Assembly (NCBI GenBank): GCA_029883265.1
Contig: JAOUJM010000016.1
Span: 1 to 41,222 of the forward strand
Direction: 5' to 3'
Length of the DNA stretch: 41,222 nucleotides
Source of the DNA: Gammaproteobacteria bacterium
GTDB lineage: Bacteria > Pseudomonadota > Gammaproteobacteria > S012-40
The position numbers were made by a program, and so were the translations under genes. Under the pieces are notes generated by a model. It was not told the origin of the DNA. It made no database searches and saw only the letters and a list, made by a program, of their open reading frames with translations. Shown here one piece after another: positions 20,333-30,196 of this stretch. Position 1 is the first letter of the stretch. The number at the start of each line of letters is the position of its first letter.

Positions 20333-20951
20333 CCATCTCGTCAATTTTTGTCTCTTTTGGCGGCTGATCCGCTTTAGAAACGACGACCATGGCTGGTCTA
20401 ATCACACGTTCGTTCAATGAATAGCCTTTTTGGAACACCGCTATGACCGTATTGGGGTCAACATCAGGATTTTCTTGCATACTCATGGCTTGATGTTGCT
20501 CTGGGTTAAATTTTTCTCCCATGGGGTCAATAGATTGCACGCCATATTTGTCTAACAAACCCGCCATCATTTTTAAAGTCAGTTCACTGCCTTCTTTAAA
20601 CTTGCTCATATCCGCTTGTTCGTCACTCGCCGCAGCCAAACCAAGTTCCATACTATCCACGACGGGAATGAGCTCATTTAAGAACTTTTCCAAGGCAAAT
20701 TTGTGCGCATTAGCCACGTCTTTTTCCAGACGACGACGTAAATTTTCCATTTCAGCTTTAACTCTTAATAGCTGCTCCCAGTTGTCGCTGGCTTTTGCTT
20801 CTGCCGCTTCTACAGCTAGACGAAGTTTATCCACATCGCCACCCGCATCTGCGGGCTTATCACTGGGATCAGTTTGCTCGACTTCAATCGAATCTTGGGT
20901 GACTTCTACCTCATTATTTTTAGAGGTTTTACCTTTTTTCTTTGACGCCAT
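20328..20951 (-). CDS. grpE: nucleotide exchange factor GrpE
   Basis: GrpE releases ADP from DnaK. The 207-residue protein has a charged N-terminus, a long coiled coil (about 45-100, with WEQLLRVKAEMENLRRRLEKD) and the C-terminal beta domain (QHQAMSMQENPDVDPNTVIAVFQKGYSLNERVIRPAMVVVSK). The start at MASKKKG is chosen because GGAG lies six bases upstream and the sigma-32-like promoter is correctly placed for it. A further nine in-frame codons upstream would lie in the leader. It lies 57 bases downstream of hrcA and 79 bases upstream of dnaK. Confidence 0.97.
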   Translation of the reverse strand: MASKKKGKTSKNNEVEVTQDSIEVEQTDPSDKPADAGGDVDKLRLAVEAAEAKASDNWEQLLRVKAEMENLRRRLEKDVANAHKFALEKFLNELIPVVDSMELGLAAASDEQADMSKFKEGSELTLKMMAGLLDKYGVQSIDPMGEKFNPEQHQAMSMQENPDVDPNTVIAVFQKGYSLNERVIRPAMVVVSKADQPPKETKIDEMA

Positions 20952-20995
20952 GGTCCACTCCGTACGTTTTCTAAGCAAATTTCTGTTGCGCTGTT

Positions 20996-21024
20996 ATATG
21001 GGGATTATTTATTTGGATTGCAAG
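20996..21024 (-). promoter_or_regulatory. sigma-32 heat-shock promoter for grpE
   Basis: On the minus strand CTTGCAA (21018-21024), a 14-base spacer and CCCCATAT (20996-21003) match the sigma-32 consensus CTTGAAA-N11-16-CCCCATNT with one mismatch in the -35. The -35 lies in the last codons of hrcA. The start point would be about 40 bases upstream of the grpE ATG. Confidence 0.75.
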
Positions 21025-22070
21025 GCTGCCCCGAGAATTTTTGCAGTAATATCAACCATTGGAATCACTTTCTTATATTCCATGCGACGTGGACCAATAA
21101 CCCCCAACACCCCTACTGTCTCACCATTGGACTCATAAGGCGAGGTGATTATCGAACAACTATCGAGAGCATGTTTACCGGTTTCACCGCCAATATAAAT
21201 CTGAATGCCTTTGGCCATTGAGCATTGATCCAATAAATGTAGAATATCGTTTTTCTGTTTGAAGGCATCGAATAACTGCTTTAAACGTTCAGTGTCCGCC
21301 ATATCCTGGAAACCCAATAAATTCGCCTCTCCGCTGACTAGCAAGGCATCATTTTCATCATTGAAAAGCTTGTCAGCCACTTCAACCATGACACTCATTA
21401 AATCGTTCATATCCTGGCGCGCCTGGTTTAAATCACTCAGCAGCTCGCTGCGAATATTTTGCACCTCTTTACCCGCATAACGACTATTAAGGAAATTGGC
21501 GGCTTTTTGTAACTCATCTTTGTTATAAGGTCGATTAGTATGAATGATTCGATTTTCGACTTCATAGCCACCAATTACAGTAATCGTGAGGACGCGATTA
21601 TCCGATAGGGGCACAAACTCGATATGTCCCAAAATCTGTTTTTCCCTTCGCGGAAGCATGATCAGACCTGTCATATTGGTCAGCTCGGAAAGAATATTCG
21701 ATGCTTTGGTTAGTACCGCTTTGCCTGTAGTTTCAGTAGTTAATGTATTTTTCATACCACTGGCAACGGCTTGATCTAATGGTTCCATGTGCACGAGACT
21801 ATCAACAAACAAGCGATATCCCTTATCAGTTGGAACCCGTCCAGCCGATGTATGTGGCGCATGTAAAAACCCTAATTTCTCAAGATCCGACATAACACTG
21901 CGAATGGTTGCGGCGCTTAGGTCCAAACCGGATTCTTTCACCAACGCTTTCGAACCTACTGGCTGACCTTCTTCTATATATTTTTCGATCAATGTTTTAA
22001 GCAAGCGCTCTGCTCTTTCGCTTAGCTCAGGTTTTTGATTTTTTTCAGTTTTATTGGACAACTTTGGCAA
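21009..22070 (-). CDS. hrcA: heat-inducible transcription repressor HrcA
   Basis: HrcA represses chaperone operons by binding CIRCE and is activated by chaperonin. The 353-residue protein has an N-terminal winged helix (about 17-85) with VGSKALVKESGLDLSAATIRSVMSDLEKLGFLHAPHTSAGRVPT-type family residues, a GAF-like middle, and the ending GVLGVIGPRRMEYKKVIPMVD. The length is typical. AGGGG lies six bases upstream of the ATG. Its own promoter is overlaid by a CIRCE element, so it is autoregulated. It is divergent from nadK. HrcA is absent from Enterobacterales, which helps place the organism. Confidence 0.98.
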   Translation of the reverse strand: MPKLSNKTEKNQKPELSERAERLLKTLIEKYIEEGQPVGSKALVKESGLDLSAATIRSVMSDLEKLGFLHAPHTSAGRVPTDKGYRLFVDSLVHMEPLDQAVASGMKNTLTTETTGKAVLTKASNILSELTNMTGLIMLPRREKQILGHIEFVPLSDNRVLTITVIGGYEVENRIIHTNRPYNKDELQKAANFLNSRYAGKEVQNIRSELLSDLNQARQDMNDLMSVMVEVADKLFNDENDALLVSGEANLLGFQDMADTERLKQLFDAFKQKNDILHLLDQCSMAKGIQIYIGGETGKHALDSCSIITSPYESNGETVGVLGVIGPRRMEYKKVIPMVDITAKILGAALQSK

Positions 22071-22090
22071 ACCCCTTTAATCCTGGCGAG

Positions 22091-22120
22091 ATACTAGCAC
22101 TCTCTGCGCAACAGTGCCAA
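22091..22120 (-). promoter_or_regulatory. CIRCE operator overlapping the hrcA promoter
   Basis: The CIRCE element spans 22094-22120: on the minus strand TTGGCACTG, nine bases, GAGTGCTAG. This is 7/9 and 8/9 against TTAGCACTC-N9-GAGTGCTAA with the correct spacer. A sigma-70 promoter, TTGGCA (22115-22120), 18-base spacer, TAGTAT (22091-22096), is superimposed on it, so bound HrcA would block RNA polymerase. It lies 24 bases upstream of the hrcA start. Confidence 0.88.
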
Positions 22121-22170
22121 GTGAGACAAGGTTTTATTCAATAATGATTCCATAAGAGTCGCTTGGCGAG

Positions 22171-22185
22171 GCATGATGATCATGC
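22171..22185. repeat. inverted repeat upstream of nadK
   Basis: GCATGAT (22171-22177) and ATCATGC (22179-22185) form a 7-base inverted repeat around a single base, 29 bases before the nadK ATG. It could be a regulator site or chance. No matching regulator is evident. Confidence 0.3.
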
Positions 22186-22214
22186 TAAGTTCTTAAGAGC
22201 TAAAGGAGAAAACC

Positions 22215-23093
22215 ATGGCAGAGAATTTCAAGACCATTGGACTTATCGGCAAATATGCCAACACAGATCTCGGTGATTTTATGCAACAAGTCGCTGATTT
22301 CCTCAAAACTCATGATTGTCATGTAATTCTTGATCAAGGTACAGCTGACACGATCAGCCTAAACGGCGTGGAATCCATGGATCGTGCCCATCTGGGCGAA
22401 AATTGCGATTTGGTGTTAGTCATTGGTGGCGATGGCACCATGCTTAATGCAGCCCGTTCTTTATCAAAATATTCTGTACCACTAATCGGAATCAATATGG
22501 GCCATCTCGGATTCTTAACCGATATTCGTTCAGATGAAATGAATGAACGCTTGGACGAGATTTTAAATGGTCATTATCAAGCGGAAGAACGTTTATTATT
22601 ACAAGTTGATATTGTACGTGAAGGCGCTGTAATTAACGAAAGCATTGCCTTTAACGATGTGGTCATCCATAAGTGGGAAGAAGCTCGCATGCTCGAGTTT
22701 GAGACCAATATCGATGGCCGTTTTGTTAACACACAACGTTCCGATGGTTTAATTATCGCTACACCCACGGGTTCAACCGCTTATGCTTTATCGGGTGGCG
22801 GCCCGATTTTGTCACCCACCCTACACAGTCTTGCCTTGGTGCCTATCTGCCCTCATACTTTGAGCCAACGCCCTTTGGTTGTGGGTGGCGATAGTATCGT
22901 CGAAATAACTATTAGTGAATCTGGACATGCGCGTGCCCAGGTAACATGTGATGGGCAAATCAATTTGGGTGTCGTTGCCGGTGATCGTATTCGCATTACC
23001 CGCCTTGAAAGAAAAGTTCAGTTGTTGCATCCTTCGAATTATAATTACTTTGAAATTTTACGTGCCAAACTTCACTGGGGCGAGAAGCTGTAA
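22215..23093 (+). CDS. nadK: NAD kinase
   Basis: NadK phosphorylates NAD to NADP in the cytoplasm. The 292-residue protein has the diagnostic GGDG motif (71-74), the NMGHLGFLTD segment (family N-x-G-x-LGFLT), and the second motif TPTGSTAYALSGGGPILSP. An AAAGGAG ribosome site lies six bases before the ATG. recN follows after eight bases, as in many gammaproteobacteria, so the two genes are likely one transcript. It is divergent from hrcA across the CIRCE region. Confidence 0.98.
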   Translation: MAENFKTIGLIGKYANTDLGDFMQQVADFLKTHDCHVILDQGTADTISLNGVESMDRAHLGENCDLVLVIGGDGTMLNAARSLSKYSVPLIGINMGHLGFLTDIRSDEMNERLDEILNGHYQAEERLLLQVDIVREGAVINESIAFNDVVIHKWEEARMLEFETNIDGRFVNTQRSDGLIIATPTGSTAYALSGGGPILSPTLHSLALVPICPHTLSQRPLVVGGDSIVEITISESGHARAQVTCDGQINLGVVAGDRIRITRLERKVQLLHPSNYNYFEILRAKLHWGEKL

Positions 23094-23101
23094 TAATTAT
23101 T

Positions 23102-24784
23102 ATGTTAAGCCATTTAAGTATTCGTAACTTTGCTGTTGTCGATCAATTAGAGATTGATTTCAAATCAGGCATGACCGTCATCACCGGCGAAACCGGTGCG
23201 GGTAAATCTATAGCCATCGACGCCTTGGGTTTTGCCCTTGGCGAACGTGCGGATAATAGTTTTATACGAGACGAAAAACAGCGAACCGAAATCACTGCAA
23301 ATTTTGACATCAGACATGCGATGGAGGTCAAACAATGGCTAACCGACGAGGAACTCGATAGCGGCGACGATTGCATTGTTCGTCGGACCTTATCGAAAGA
23401 CATTGGTTCACGAGCGTATATCAATGGCGTGCAGTTACCGGTGGTTAAACTAAAGCAACTCGCCGATTTTTTAGTTGAGATTCATAGTCAACATGCACAC
23501 CATGCCCTATTAAGTGCGAATGAACAACAACGCCTTCTTGATGCATTTGCTAATGCGCAACAAGATGTTGCCACGGTTGCGAATATTTATCGTCAATACA
23601 GTGAAACTAAAAAATCATTGCAACAATTGACTGCACAACAACATGAGCGAGTTTCACGTATCGAATTTTTACGTTATCAATTAGATGAATTTGAAAAAAT
23701 AGACTTACAAACAGGTGAATGGGAACAGCTCGATCAAGAACAGCGAAAATTTGCTCATCATCATGCAATTATGCAAGCGCTTAATTCCAGTTATCAGGCA
23801 TTAGCCGAGGATGAAAACAATATAACGTTGCAGTTGGAAAGTGTGCAACTTCAGTTGAAAAATACGATTGAACTTGACCCAAGTTTAAAACAAAGTTACG
23901 AACTACTTGAATCCGCATTGATTTCGGTTAATGAGGCGACGCACGATTTACGCATTCGTCTTGATGATAACGAACTTGACCCGGAACGTATGCACGAAAT
24001 CGAACAACGCTTAAGCGAAGTACATAATCTTGCACGTAAACATCGTGTACCACCGGAAGATTTATTGCAATTACATACGCATATGCTGGAAGAACTGGCA
24101 AGTCTATTGGATAGTGATTCGGATATTCAAAAATATCAACAACAACTGGACATTATGCAAAAAGATTTTTCACTAGCCGCGACTCAGCTGTCAGACAAAC
24201 GTCAAAAAGCTGCTAAAACTTTATCAAACAATGTGGAAAAGTTGATTAAACAACTCGGCATGCCCGCCTGTCGCTTTTTTGTCGAGTTTCAAACATACCC
24301 TGAAAATGAATTCCACGCCCATGGCTTAGAACAGATACGATTTTTAATCAACACCAACCCTGGTCAGGAAGCCAAACCCTTGAGCAAAATTGCCTCGGGT
24401 GGAGAACTTTCACGCATCAGTCTAGCTATACAGGTTTCGACAGCCAATGTTGTGCAACGACCTACTCTCATTTTTGATGAGGTGGATGTCGGCATCGGTG
24501 GTGGTGTTGCTGAAATTGTCGGCGACAAACTCTACCAACTCGGTCTAAAACGCCAAGTCATTTGCATTACTCACCAAGCACAAGTGGCATGCAAAGGTCA
24601 TCAGCATTTATTTGTAGAAAAGAAAGTCAGTAAAAAACAAACGAATAGTCAAATTCGAACATTAGAAAATGAAGAACGGGTGATTGAAATTGCACGCATG
24701 ATTGGCGGCATCGAACTGACCGAAACTACCATTGAACACGCCAGAGAAATGTTGAACAAGGAAAATTCAAGATCAACCGTTTGA
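23102..24784 (+). CDS. recN: DNA repair protein RecN
   Basis: RecN is an SMC-like ATPase that acts at double-strand breaks during recombination repair. The 560-residue protein has Walker A GETGAGKS at 29-36, a long coiled-coil centre (about 150-370), the ABC signature region LSKIASGGELSRISLAIQ and Walker B TLIFDEVDVGIGG. The length agrees with the family. It is probably translated with nadK from one transcript. A LexA box is not obvious in the short gap. The gene ends 43 bases before the convergent GGDEF/EAL gene. Confidence 0.98.
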   Translation: MLSHLSIRNFAVVDQLEIDFKSGMTVITGETGAGKSIAIDALGFALGERADNSFIRDEKQRTEITANFDIRHAMEVKQWLTDEELDSGDDCIVRRTLSKDIGSRAYINGVQLPVVKLKQLADFLVEIHSQHAHHALLSANEQQRLLDAFANAQQDVATVANIYRQYSETKKSLQQLTAQQHERVSRIEFLRYQLDEFEKIDLQTGEWEQLDQEQRKFAHHHAIMQALNSSYQALAEDENNITLQLESVQLQLKNTIELDPSLKQSYELLESALISVNEATHDLRIRLDDNELDPERMHEIEQRLSEVHNLARKHRVPPEDLLQLHTHMLEELASLLDSDSDIQKYQQQLDIMQKDFSLAATQLSDKRQKAAKTLSNNVEKLIKQLGMPACRFFVEFQTYPENEFHAHGLEQIRFLINTNPGQEAKPLSKIASGGELSRISLAIQVSTANVVQRPTLIFDEVDVGIGGGVAEIVGDKLYQLGLKRQVICITHQAQVACKGHQHLFVEKKVSKKQTNSQIRTLENEERVIEIARMIGGIELTETTIEHAREMLNKENSRSTV

Positions 24785-24827
24785 ACAGGGATTGTGTGAC
24801 ATTTCCATTGTTTGCCGACAATCCAAT

Positions 24828-27800
24828 TTACTGTTGTGATACTTTTTTGATGAATGGCGCCAGATATTCATCAAATAAAACGGGCTGCGACACATAATTT
24901 CCTTGCGCAAAATCCACTCCGATCTTTTTTAAACGATTATAAATAGCTTCATTGTTAACAAATTCCGCAATACTTTTAATACCCATCAAATGTCCGATCT
25001 GATTAATGGCTTCGACCATAGCTTCATCAATGGGGTTATGAATAATGTCTTTGATAAACGAACCATCGATTTTTATATAATCCACCGGTAGATTTTTCAA
25101 ATAAGAAAATGAACTTAGACCACTACCAAAATCGTCTAATGAAAAACGACACCCCATGCTGCGTAAAGTTGAAATAAAATGTATTGCACGACTAAAATTG
25201 GCAATCGCGGTGGTTTCGGTGATTTCAAAACAGATATAACGCGTCGGAACCCGCGTTTTGCCCAAAGTATCGATTACATAATTTAAAAACTTATCATCAC
25301 TAAGTGACTGGGCTGACAAGTTGATAGAAAAAGAAAACTGTTCGGTGGCATCACTCGCAATAGATGCAATATAATTTAATGCTGTTTTCAACACCCATCG
25401 ATCCAGCTCAGGCATTAAATGATAACGTTCTGCCGCAGGTAAAAATGAACCAGGCGAAATAAATGCACTGTCCTTTGAGCGCATGCGTAATAATATCTCA
25501 CCCGAATGAAAATCATGTTCATTAGTAGCTAAGTTTTTTATCGGCTGGAACATTAACACTAAATCATCATTTTCAATCGCATGACGAATGATTTGCAACC
25601 ATTGCATTTCACCTCGTCGCTGCACCAATTCTAAATCATTCTGCTCGAACACATGAACACGATTACGCCCAAGGTCTTTCGCCACATAACAAGCAGAGTC
25701 GGCAGCACTTAGAATGTCTGCAATATTGCCCGATTTCGAATCAATGGACACCAAACCAATGCTAACACCGATTTCAAATGATTTATCATGCCAAACAAAG
25801 CGAAAATCTTTTGCCAGTTTCAAAATATTATTGGCTATCACTTGTGCATTATCCAGTGGACATTCATGGAGTAACAAACCAAATTCATCGCCACCCAAAC
25901 GACCTAAAACATCTGTTTCGCGAATGACACTGCTTAAGCGTGTGCCCAGTTGTTGCAATAATTCATCACCGGCGATATGCCCACAAATATCGTTCACAAC
26001 TTTAAACTGATCTAAATCAATATAACAAAGCGCATGCTGATTGAATTGTTCGCGTGCAAGAGACAGCACATGATCGAGGCGATTCTCAAACTCCCGTCGA
26101 TTAATCAACCCAGTCAATGCATCATGCGTTGCTTGATAAGCCAGCTCACTAGCGAGTACGTGCAGTTCGGTTACATCATGAAATACCAATACGACGCCAA
26201 TAATACTATCATCTACGTCTCTCATCGGTGAAAGACGAACTTCGACCGCAAATTCTTGATCTTGTGTTTGTAATAAAGTATGACCAGTCAAGGTAATACT
26301 CTTACCTGCTTTCAAACATCGGTCAACAGGACTTTCGACTAGTTTACCCGATTCCTCTTCAAGCAAATGAAAAACTGAAAGCAGCGGCTGACCATAAACT
26401 TTTTTCAAATTAACATTCGTTAATTTCTCAGCGACAGGATTCAGATATTCAATCAGTCCATCATTATTTGTTGTGATGACGCCATCACCAATGGAGTTCA
26501 AGGTAACAGATGCTAGTAAATTGGTTTTTTCATATTGGCGTTCTTCAAATTGTTTTTGCTGAATTAAATCGTAGGCATGTAATAATATTGCCACTTGTGA
26601 AACGGCGTGCTTAATAGTTGCTTTTTCAAATTCATGCAATTGGAAATCCTTTTGATGACATGCAATCAACACCACGCCTAAGAAATCTTGTGGTGTTTGA
26701 AGCGGAAGACCAATTTCATATTCCAAACCTTGTTCTTGAATATAGCTTTCTACAAACTGATCATGCCGCTCGATTATGTTTTCTAAGTGATTAAATTGCA
26801 TTAGCCACTCACTGTTTTCCATCGCGATAGGTTGCTTTAAAATGTCGCTTGAATTTGCTACCCACGAGATTCGGCTAAAAACCTGAGTTTCTCTATTATA
26901 GAGAAATAGATTGACAATTGGCATTTGAGTCAGTGTTTGCATGGACTCAATTAAAGTGCGGTAAAGTTGTACACGTGTTGTTGCAGATTCAGATAAAAGC
27001 TGGCTGCCCAAATATATTAAATGGGACTGAAATTCATTTTGACGGTATTGCCATTCAATATAGTGCTTTATACCGCTAAATTCATTATCTACATTTATGG
27101 CATCCCATTCAGGCTTTTCATAAAAATGCATTAAGGAATGTCGCAGATTTTTTAAAGGACTGACAATTCGTTTATTTATAATTACCAATGTAACAAGCAT
27201 AACAATGGCGATAGCCATTTCAACATAAGCTAGTGTATTCAAACTTAAAGATTTGTGTCGAAACATTTCAAATACGACTAACGCTAAAACTAGAAATGGA
27301 ATGCTGATTAGGGCATAAATACTTTGATCTGTTGATGGTCGACGCTCACCGTCGCTTAGTAGGCCATTATTTAAAAAGCTCAGGTGGTTGAATGTGAAAA
27401 AATAGCCACACATCGATACAATAAGCGCCATCCCTGCGAATGCAAACCCATCCAAAATTAAAAAAGATTGTTTCATTATTGGAATGATGGAATGAGAAGC
27501 GACATATATCATTAATGCCGTCAAACATATAATATTTAGTAGCGCACTAGTCCAATAAAACAAACGAAATGCGCTCATTGCTCTTGGTTTAATGGTAAGA
27601 AAACTGAATAAATAATTTTTCAACAAGATGAAAGCAACAAGATAAATCATGAGCTCCGGCGAAGCCACTTGCTGAGGGCTTAGGGTAAATACGAGAAACT
27701 GCTGAGTGAATGAAAAACCATACAACAGAATCACTGGCAACGTATCTACCAGTAAAACAATCAATCGTACTCTTAATATGTGCTCTTTGGTCTCGAAGGC

Positions 27801-27842
27801 AGAGTCATCCAAGGCAATAATTCCTAGGGTGCGATATCGCAC
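24828..27842 (-). CDS. membrane GAF-PAS-GGDEF-EAL cyclic di-GMP protein
   Basis: The 1004-residue protein has six or so membrane helices (28-222), a GAF-like domain (about 265-425), a PAS domain (about 440-560), GGDEF (570-735) and EAL (745-1000). The cyclase signature GGDEF is intact at 650-654, and an RxxD inhibitory site (R641-D644) precedes it. The EAL motif reads E782-I-L, but the metal and catalytic residues expected of active phosphodiesterases are present: N841, E873, D903/D904, K924, E960 and Q980. Both making and breaking c-di-GMP are therefore possible. The signal sensed by the membrane part is unknown. It lies alone between recN and parC, convergent with recN and 78 bases downstream of parC's promoter-distal neighbour. 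Confidence 0.93.
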   Translation of the reverse strand: MRYRTLGIIALDDSAFETKEHILRVRLIVLLVDTLPVILLYGFSFTQQFLVFTLSPQQVASPELMIYLVAFILLKNYLFSFLTIKPRAMSAFRLFYWTSALLNIICLTALMIYVASHSIIPIMKQSFLILDGFAFAGMALIVSMCGYFFTFNHLSFLNNGLLSDGERRPSTDQSIYALISIPFLVLALVVFEMFRHKSLSLNTLAYVEMAIAIVMLVTLVIINKRIVSPLKNLRHSLMHFYEKPEWDAINVDNEFSGIKHYIEWQYRQNEFQSHLIYLGSQLLSESATTRVQLYRTLIESMQTLTQMPIVNLFLYNRETQVFSRISWVANSSDILKQPIAMENSEWLMQFNHLENIIERHDQFVESYIQEQGLEYEIGLPLQTPQDFLGVVLIACHQKDFQLHEFEKATIKHAVSQVAILLHAYDLIQQKQFEERQYEKTNLLASVTLNSIGDGVITTNNDGLIEYLNPVAEKLTNVNLKKVYGQPLLSVFHLLEEESGKLVESPVDRCLKAGKSITLTGHTLLQTQDQEFAVEVRLSPMRDVDDSIIGVVLVFHDVTELHVLASELAYQATHDALTGLINRREFENRLDHVLSLAREQFNQHALCYIDLDQFKVVNDICGHIAGDELLQQLGTRLSSVIRETDVLGRLGGDEFGLLLHECPLDNAQVIANNILKLAKDFRFVWHDKSFEIGVSIGLVSIDSKSGNIADILSAADSACYVAKDLGRNRVHVFEQNDLELVQRRGEMQWLQIIRHAIENDDLVLMFQPIKNLATNEHDFHSGEILLRMRSKDSAFISPGSFLPAAERYHLMPELDRWVLKTALNYIASIASDATEQFSFSINLSAQSLSDDKFLNYVIDTLGKTRVPTRYICFEITETTAIANFSRAIHFISTLRSMGCRFSLDDFGSGLSSFSYLKNLPVDYIKIDGSFIKDIIHNPIDEAMVEAINQIGHLMGIKSIAEFVNNEAIYNRLKKIGVDFAQGNYVSQPVLFDEYLAPFIKKVSQQ

Positions 27843-27920
27843 AGTTGTGCAAAACTACGTTTGTTATTGTTTTAATAAGACATCGAACAGTCAAGGTGAA
27901 CACACCTCACGCAGCTTTGT

Positions 27921-30188
27921 TTATTCGTCAACCTCCTCTGCTTCTAGACGATCCAATGTCTGAAATCCACGAGGTAATTTAAAACCACGTTTTCCTCGCT
28001 CAGTGATGTACTCGTCCAGTTCCTCCCCGGCTAGTACTTTTTTCCGATTTCCACTGTATAGAACCAATTGCGAAGACAATCCAAGCAAAGCACTTGCGAT
28101 GACGTATTCTTTTCGATCGGTTGCTTTAGCACCAGGAATATTGATTAATTTTACGCCTTTACCTTTGGCCAATTCAGGTACATCAGCAAGACACACAAGC
28201 GCCAACATTCCTGTATTGGTGGCTAAAGCAATCCACTCGTTTTCCGGTTCTTCAACCATTGCGGGCATTAACGAACGACAACCTTTAGGCACCGAAACCA
28301 CCGCTTTGCCTGAGCGATTTTTAGTTAGAATATCTTCATAAGCCACAATAAATCCATAACCGGCATCTGAACCAACAAAGAATTTTTGATCATTGCTCGT
28401 CGCAACCAGCAATCCTGTCATACTTGCGCTGGGTGGCATTTTTAATTTGGCATTGAGTGGCTCACCATGACCCCGTGCTGATGGCAATCCATGGGCTGAT
28501 ACGGTGTAACAACGTCCGGTACTATCGAAGAAAGAAACTTGCGCGTTACTTTTTGTCTGCACTGCGCCAAGATATTTGTCACCTGCCTTATAAGTTAAGG
28601 TTAAAGGATCCACATCATGGCCTTTGGCTGAACGTACTAAACCTTTTTCCGATAAAATTACGGTTACTGGATCAGCAGGCACTAGATCCGCAATATCCAT
28701 CGCTTGTGCAGCTTCGCGTTTGGTGATGGGTGAACGACGTTTGTCGCCAAACTCTTTTAAGTCATCATTTAGTTCTTTTTTAATTAATGATTTCAAACGA
28801 GTCGCTGATTTGAGGATTTGTTGTAATTCGTCGCGTTCCGCAGATAATTCTTTCTTTTCTGCACGAATTTTCATTTCTTCTAATTTTGCCAAGTGACGGA
28901 GTTTGAGTTCCAAAATTGCTTCAGCTTGCACATCCGTCAATTTGAAACGTTTCATTAACACTGGCTTGGGTTCGTCTTCGGTGCGAATAATATGGATAAC
29001 TTCATCGATATTGAGAAAAGCGATATGCAAACCGTCTAAAATATGCAAACGCTCCAATACTTTATCCAAGCGATATTGCAGACGTTTACGCACGATATTG
29101 GTACGGAAGGCTAACCAACCATTGAGAATATCTAATAAACCATGAACTTTAGGACGCCCGTCATTGCCAATCATATTCAGATTGACTCGATAATTTTTTT
29201 CCAGATCCGTGGTCGCAAATAAATGATCCATTAGATCCTTGGCATCGAGATTTTTTATTCGTGGCGTTATAACTAAGCGTGTGGGATTTTCGTGATCCGA
29301 TTCATCGCGCAAATCTTCAACCATTGGCAATTTTTTCTGACGCATTTGGTGGGCGATTTGCTCTAAAATTTTTGCGCCCGAGGTCTGATACGGTAGTGCC
29401 GTAATTACAATATCGTTGTCTTCTTTTTCATAAAGGGCACGCATACGAATACTACCCGTGCCACGTTTGTACATATCGCTAATATCTTTTCTCGGTGTAA
29501 TAATTTCAGCATCGGTAGGATAATCCGGGCCTTTTATTATTTTAGTAATATCGCTGAGTTTAGAATCCGGGTTATCCAGGATATGAATACAAGCCTTAAC
29601 TACTTCAGTTAAATTATGCGGAGGTATGTCCGTAGCCATACCCACTGCAATACCTGTGGTACCGTTGAGCAACACCAAAGGTAAACGTGCAGGTAAAATT
29701 TTCGGTTCTAGTAAAGAACCATCAAAATTAGGCAACCAATCGACGGTACCCATTTTTACTTCTTCCAATAAAACCTGTGCAAATTTGGTTAACTTGGCTT
29801 CGGTATAACGCATGGCCGCGAATGATTTCGGATCATCGGGCGATCCCCAATTACCTTGACCGTCGATCAATGGATAACGATAAGAAAAGGGTTGTGCCAT
29901 TAACACCATGGCTTCATAACAAGCACTATCACCATGAGGATGAAATTTTCCGAGCACATCACCGACCGTACGCGCCGATTTTTTATGTTTAGCGGCAGCA
30001 CGCAAGCCCAATTCTGACATGGCATAAACAATACGTCGCTGCACGGGTTTTAAACCATCACCAATATTTGGTAATGCACGATCCATAATGACGTACATGG
30101 AATAATCCAGATAGGCTTTTTCCGTGAATAAATGCAGCGGAAGTTTTTCGATGCCTTCTTCGTTATATTCGATTTCGTTATTCATCAA
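27921..30188 (-). CDS. parC: DNA topoisomerase IV subunit A
   Basis: ParC is the DNA-cutting subunit of topoisomerase IV, which decatenates chromosomes. The 755-residue protein has the catalytic tyrosine Y128 in AAMRYTE, and the quinolone region reads [12 protein letters not shown] with S88 and E92, the wild-type (susceptible-type) residues. A C-terminal beta-pinwheel follows (from about 500). It follows parE after eight bases on the same strand, so the subunits are made together. The start may be the first or second Met. The gap to the downstream GGDEF/EAL gene is 78 bases. Confidence 0.97.
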   Translation of the reverse strand: MMNNEIEYNEEGIEKLPLHLFTEKAYLDYSMYVIMDRALPNIGDGLKPVQRRIVYAMSELGLRAAAKHKKSARTVGDVLGKFHPHGDSACYEAMVLMAQPFSYRYPLIDGQGNWGSPDDPKSFAAMRYTEAKLTKFAQVLLEEVKMGTVDWLPNFDGSLLEPKILPARLPLVLLNGTTGIAVGMATDIPPHNLTEVVKACIHILDNPDSKLSDITKIIKGPDYPTDAEIITPRKDISDMYKRGTGSIRMRALYEKEDNDIVITALPYQTSGAKILEQIAHQMRQKKLPMVEDLRDESDHENPTRLVITPRIKNLDAKDLMDHLFATTDLEKNYRVNLNMIGNDGRPKVHGLLDILNGWLAFRTNIVRKRLQYRLDKVLERLHILDGLHIAFLNIDEVIHIIRTEDEPKPVLMKRFKLTDVQAEAILELKLRHLAKLEEMKIRAEKKELSAERDELQQILKSATRLKSLIKKELNDDLKEFGDKRRSPITKREAAQAMDIADLVPADPVTVILSEKGLVRSAKGHDVDPLTLTYKAGDKYLGAVQTKSNAQVSFFDSTGRCYTVSAHGLPSARGHGEPLNAKLKMPPSASMTGLLVATSNDQKFFVGSDAGYGFIVAYEDILTKNRSGKAVVSVPKGCRSLMPAMVEEPENEWIALATNTGMLALVCLADVPELAKGKGVKLINIPGAKATDRKEYVIASALLGLSSQLVLYSGNRKKVLAGEELDEYITERGKRGFKLPRGFQTLDRLEAEEVDE

Positions 30189-30196
30189 AATGCCTT

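Noticed and set aside
24789-24824. GGATTGT/ACAATCC inverted repeat between recN and the GGDEF/EAL gene as a bidirectional terminator
   Set aside because: The loop is 22 bases long and no T run follows on either strand.
27895-27920. Short AGGTG/CACCT stem after parC
   Set aside because: Only five base pairs and no T run; not convincing as a terminator.
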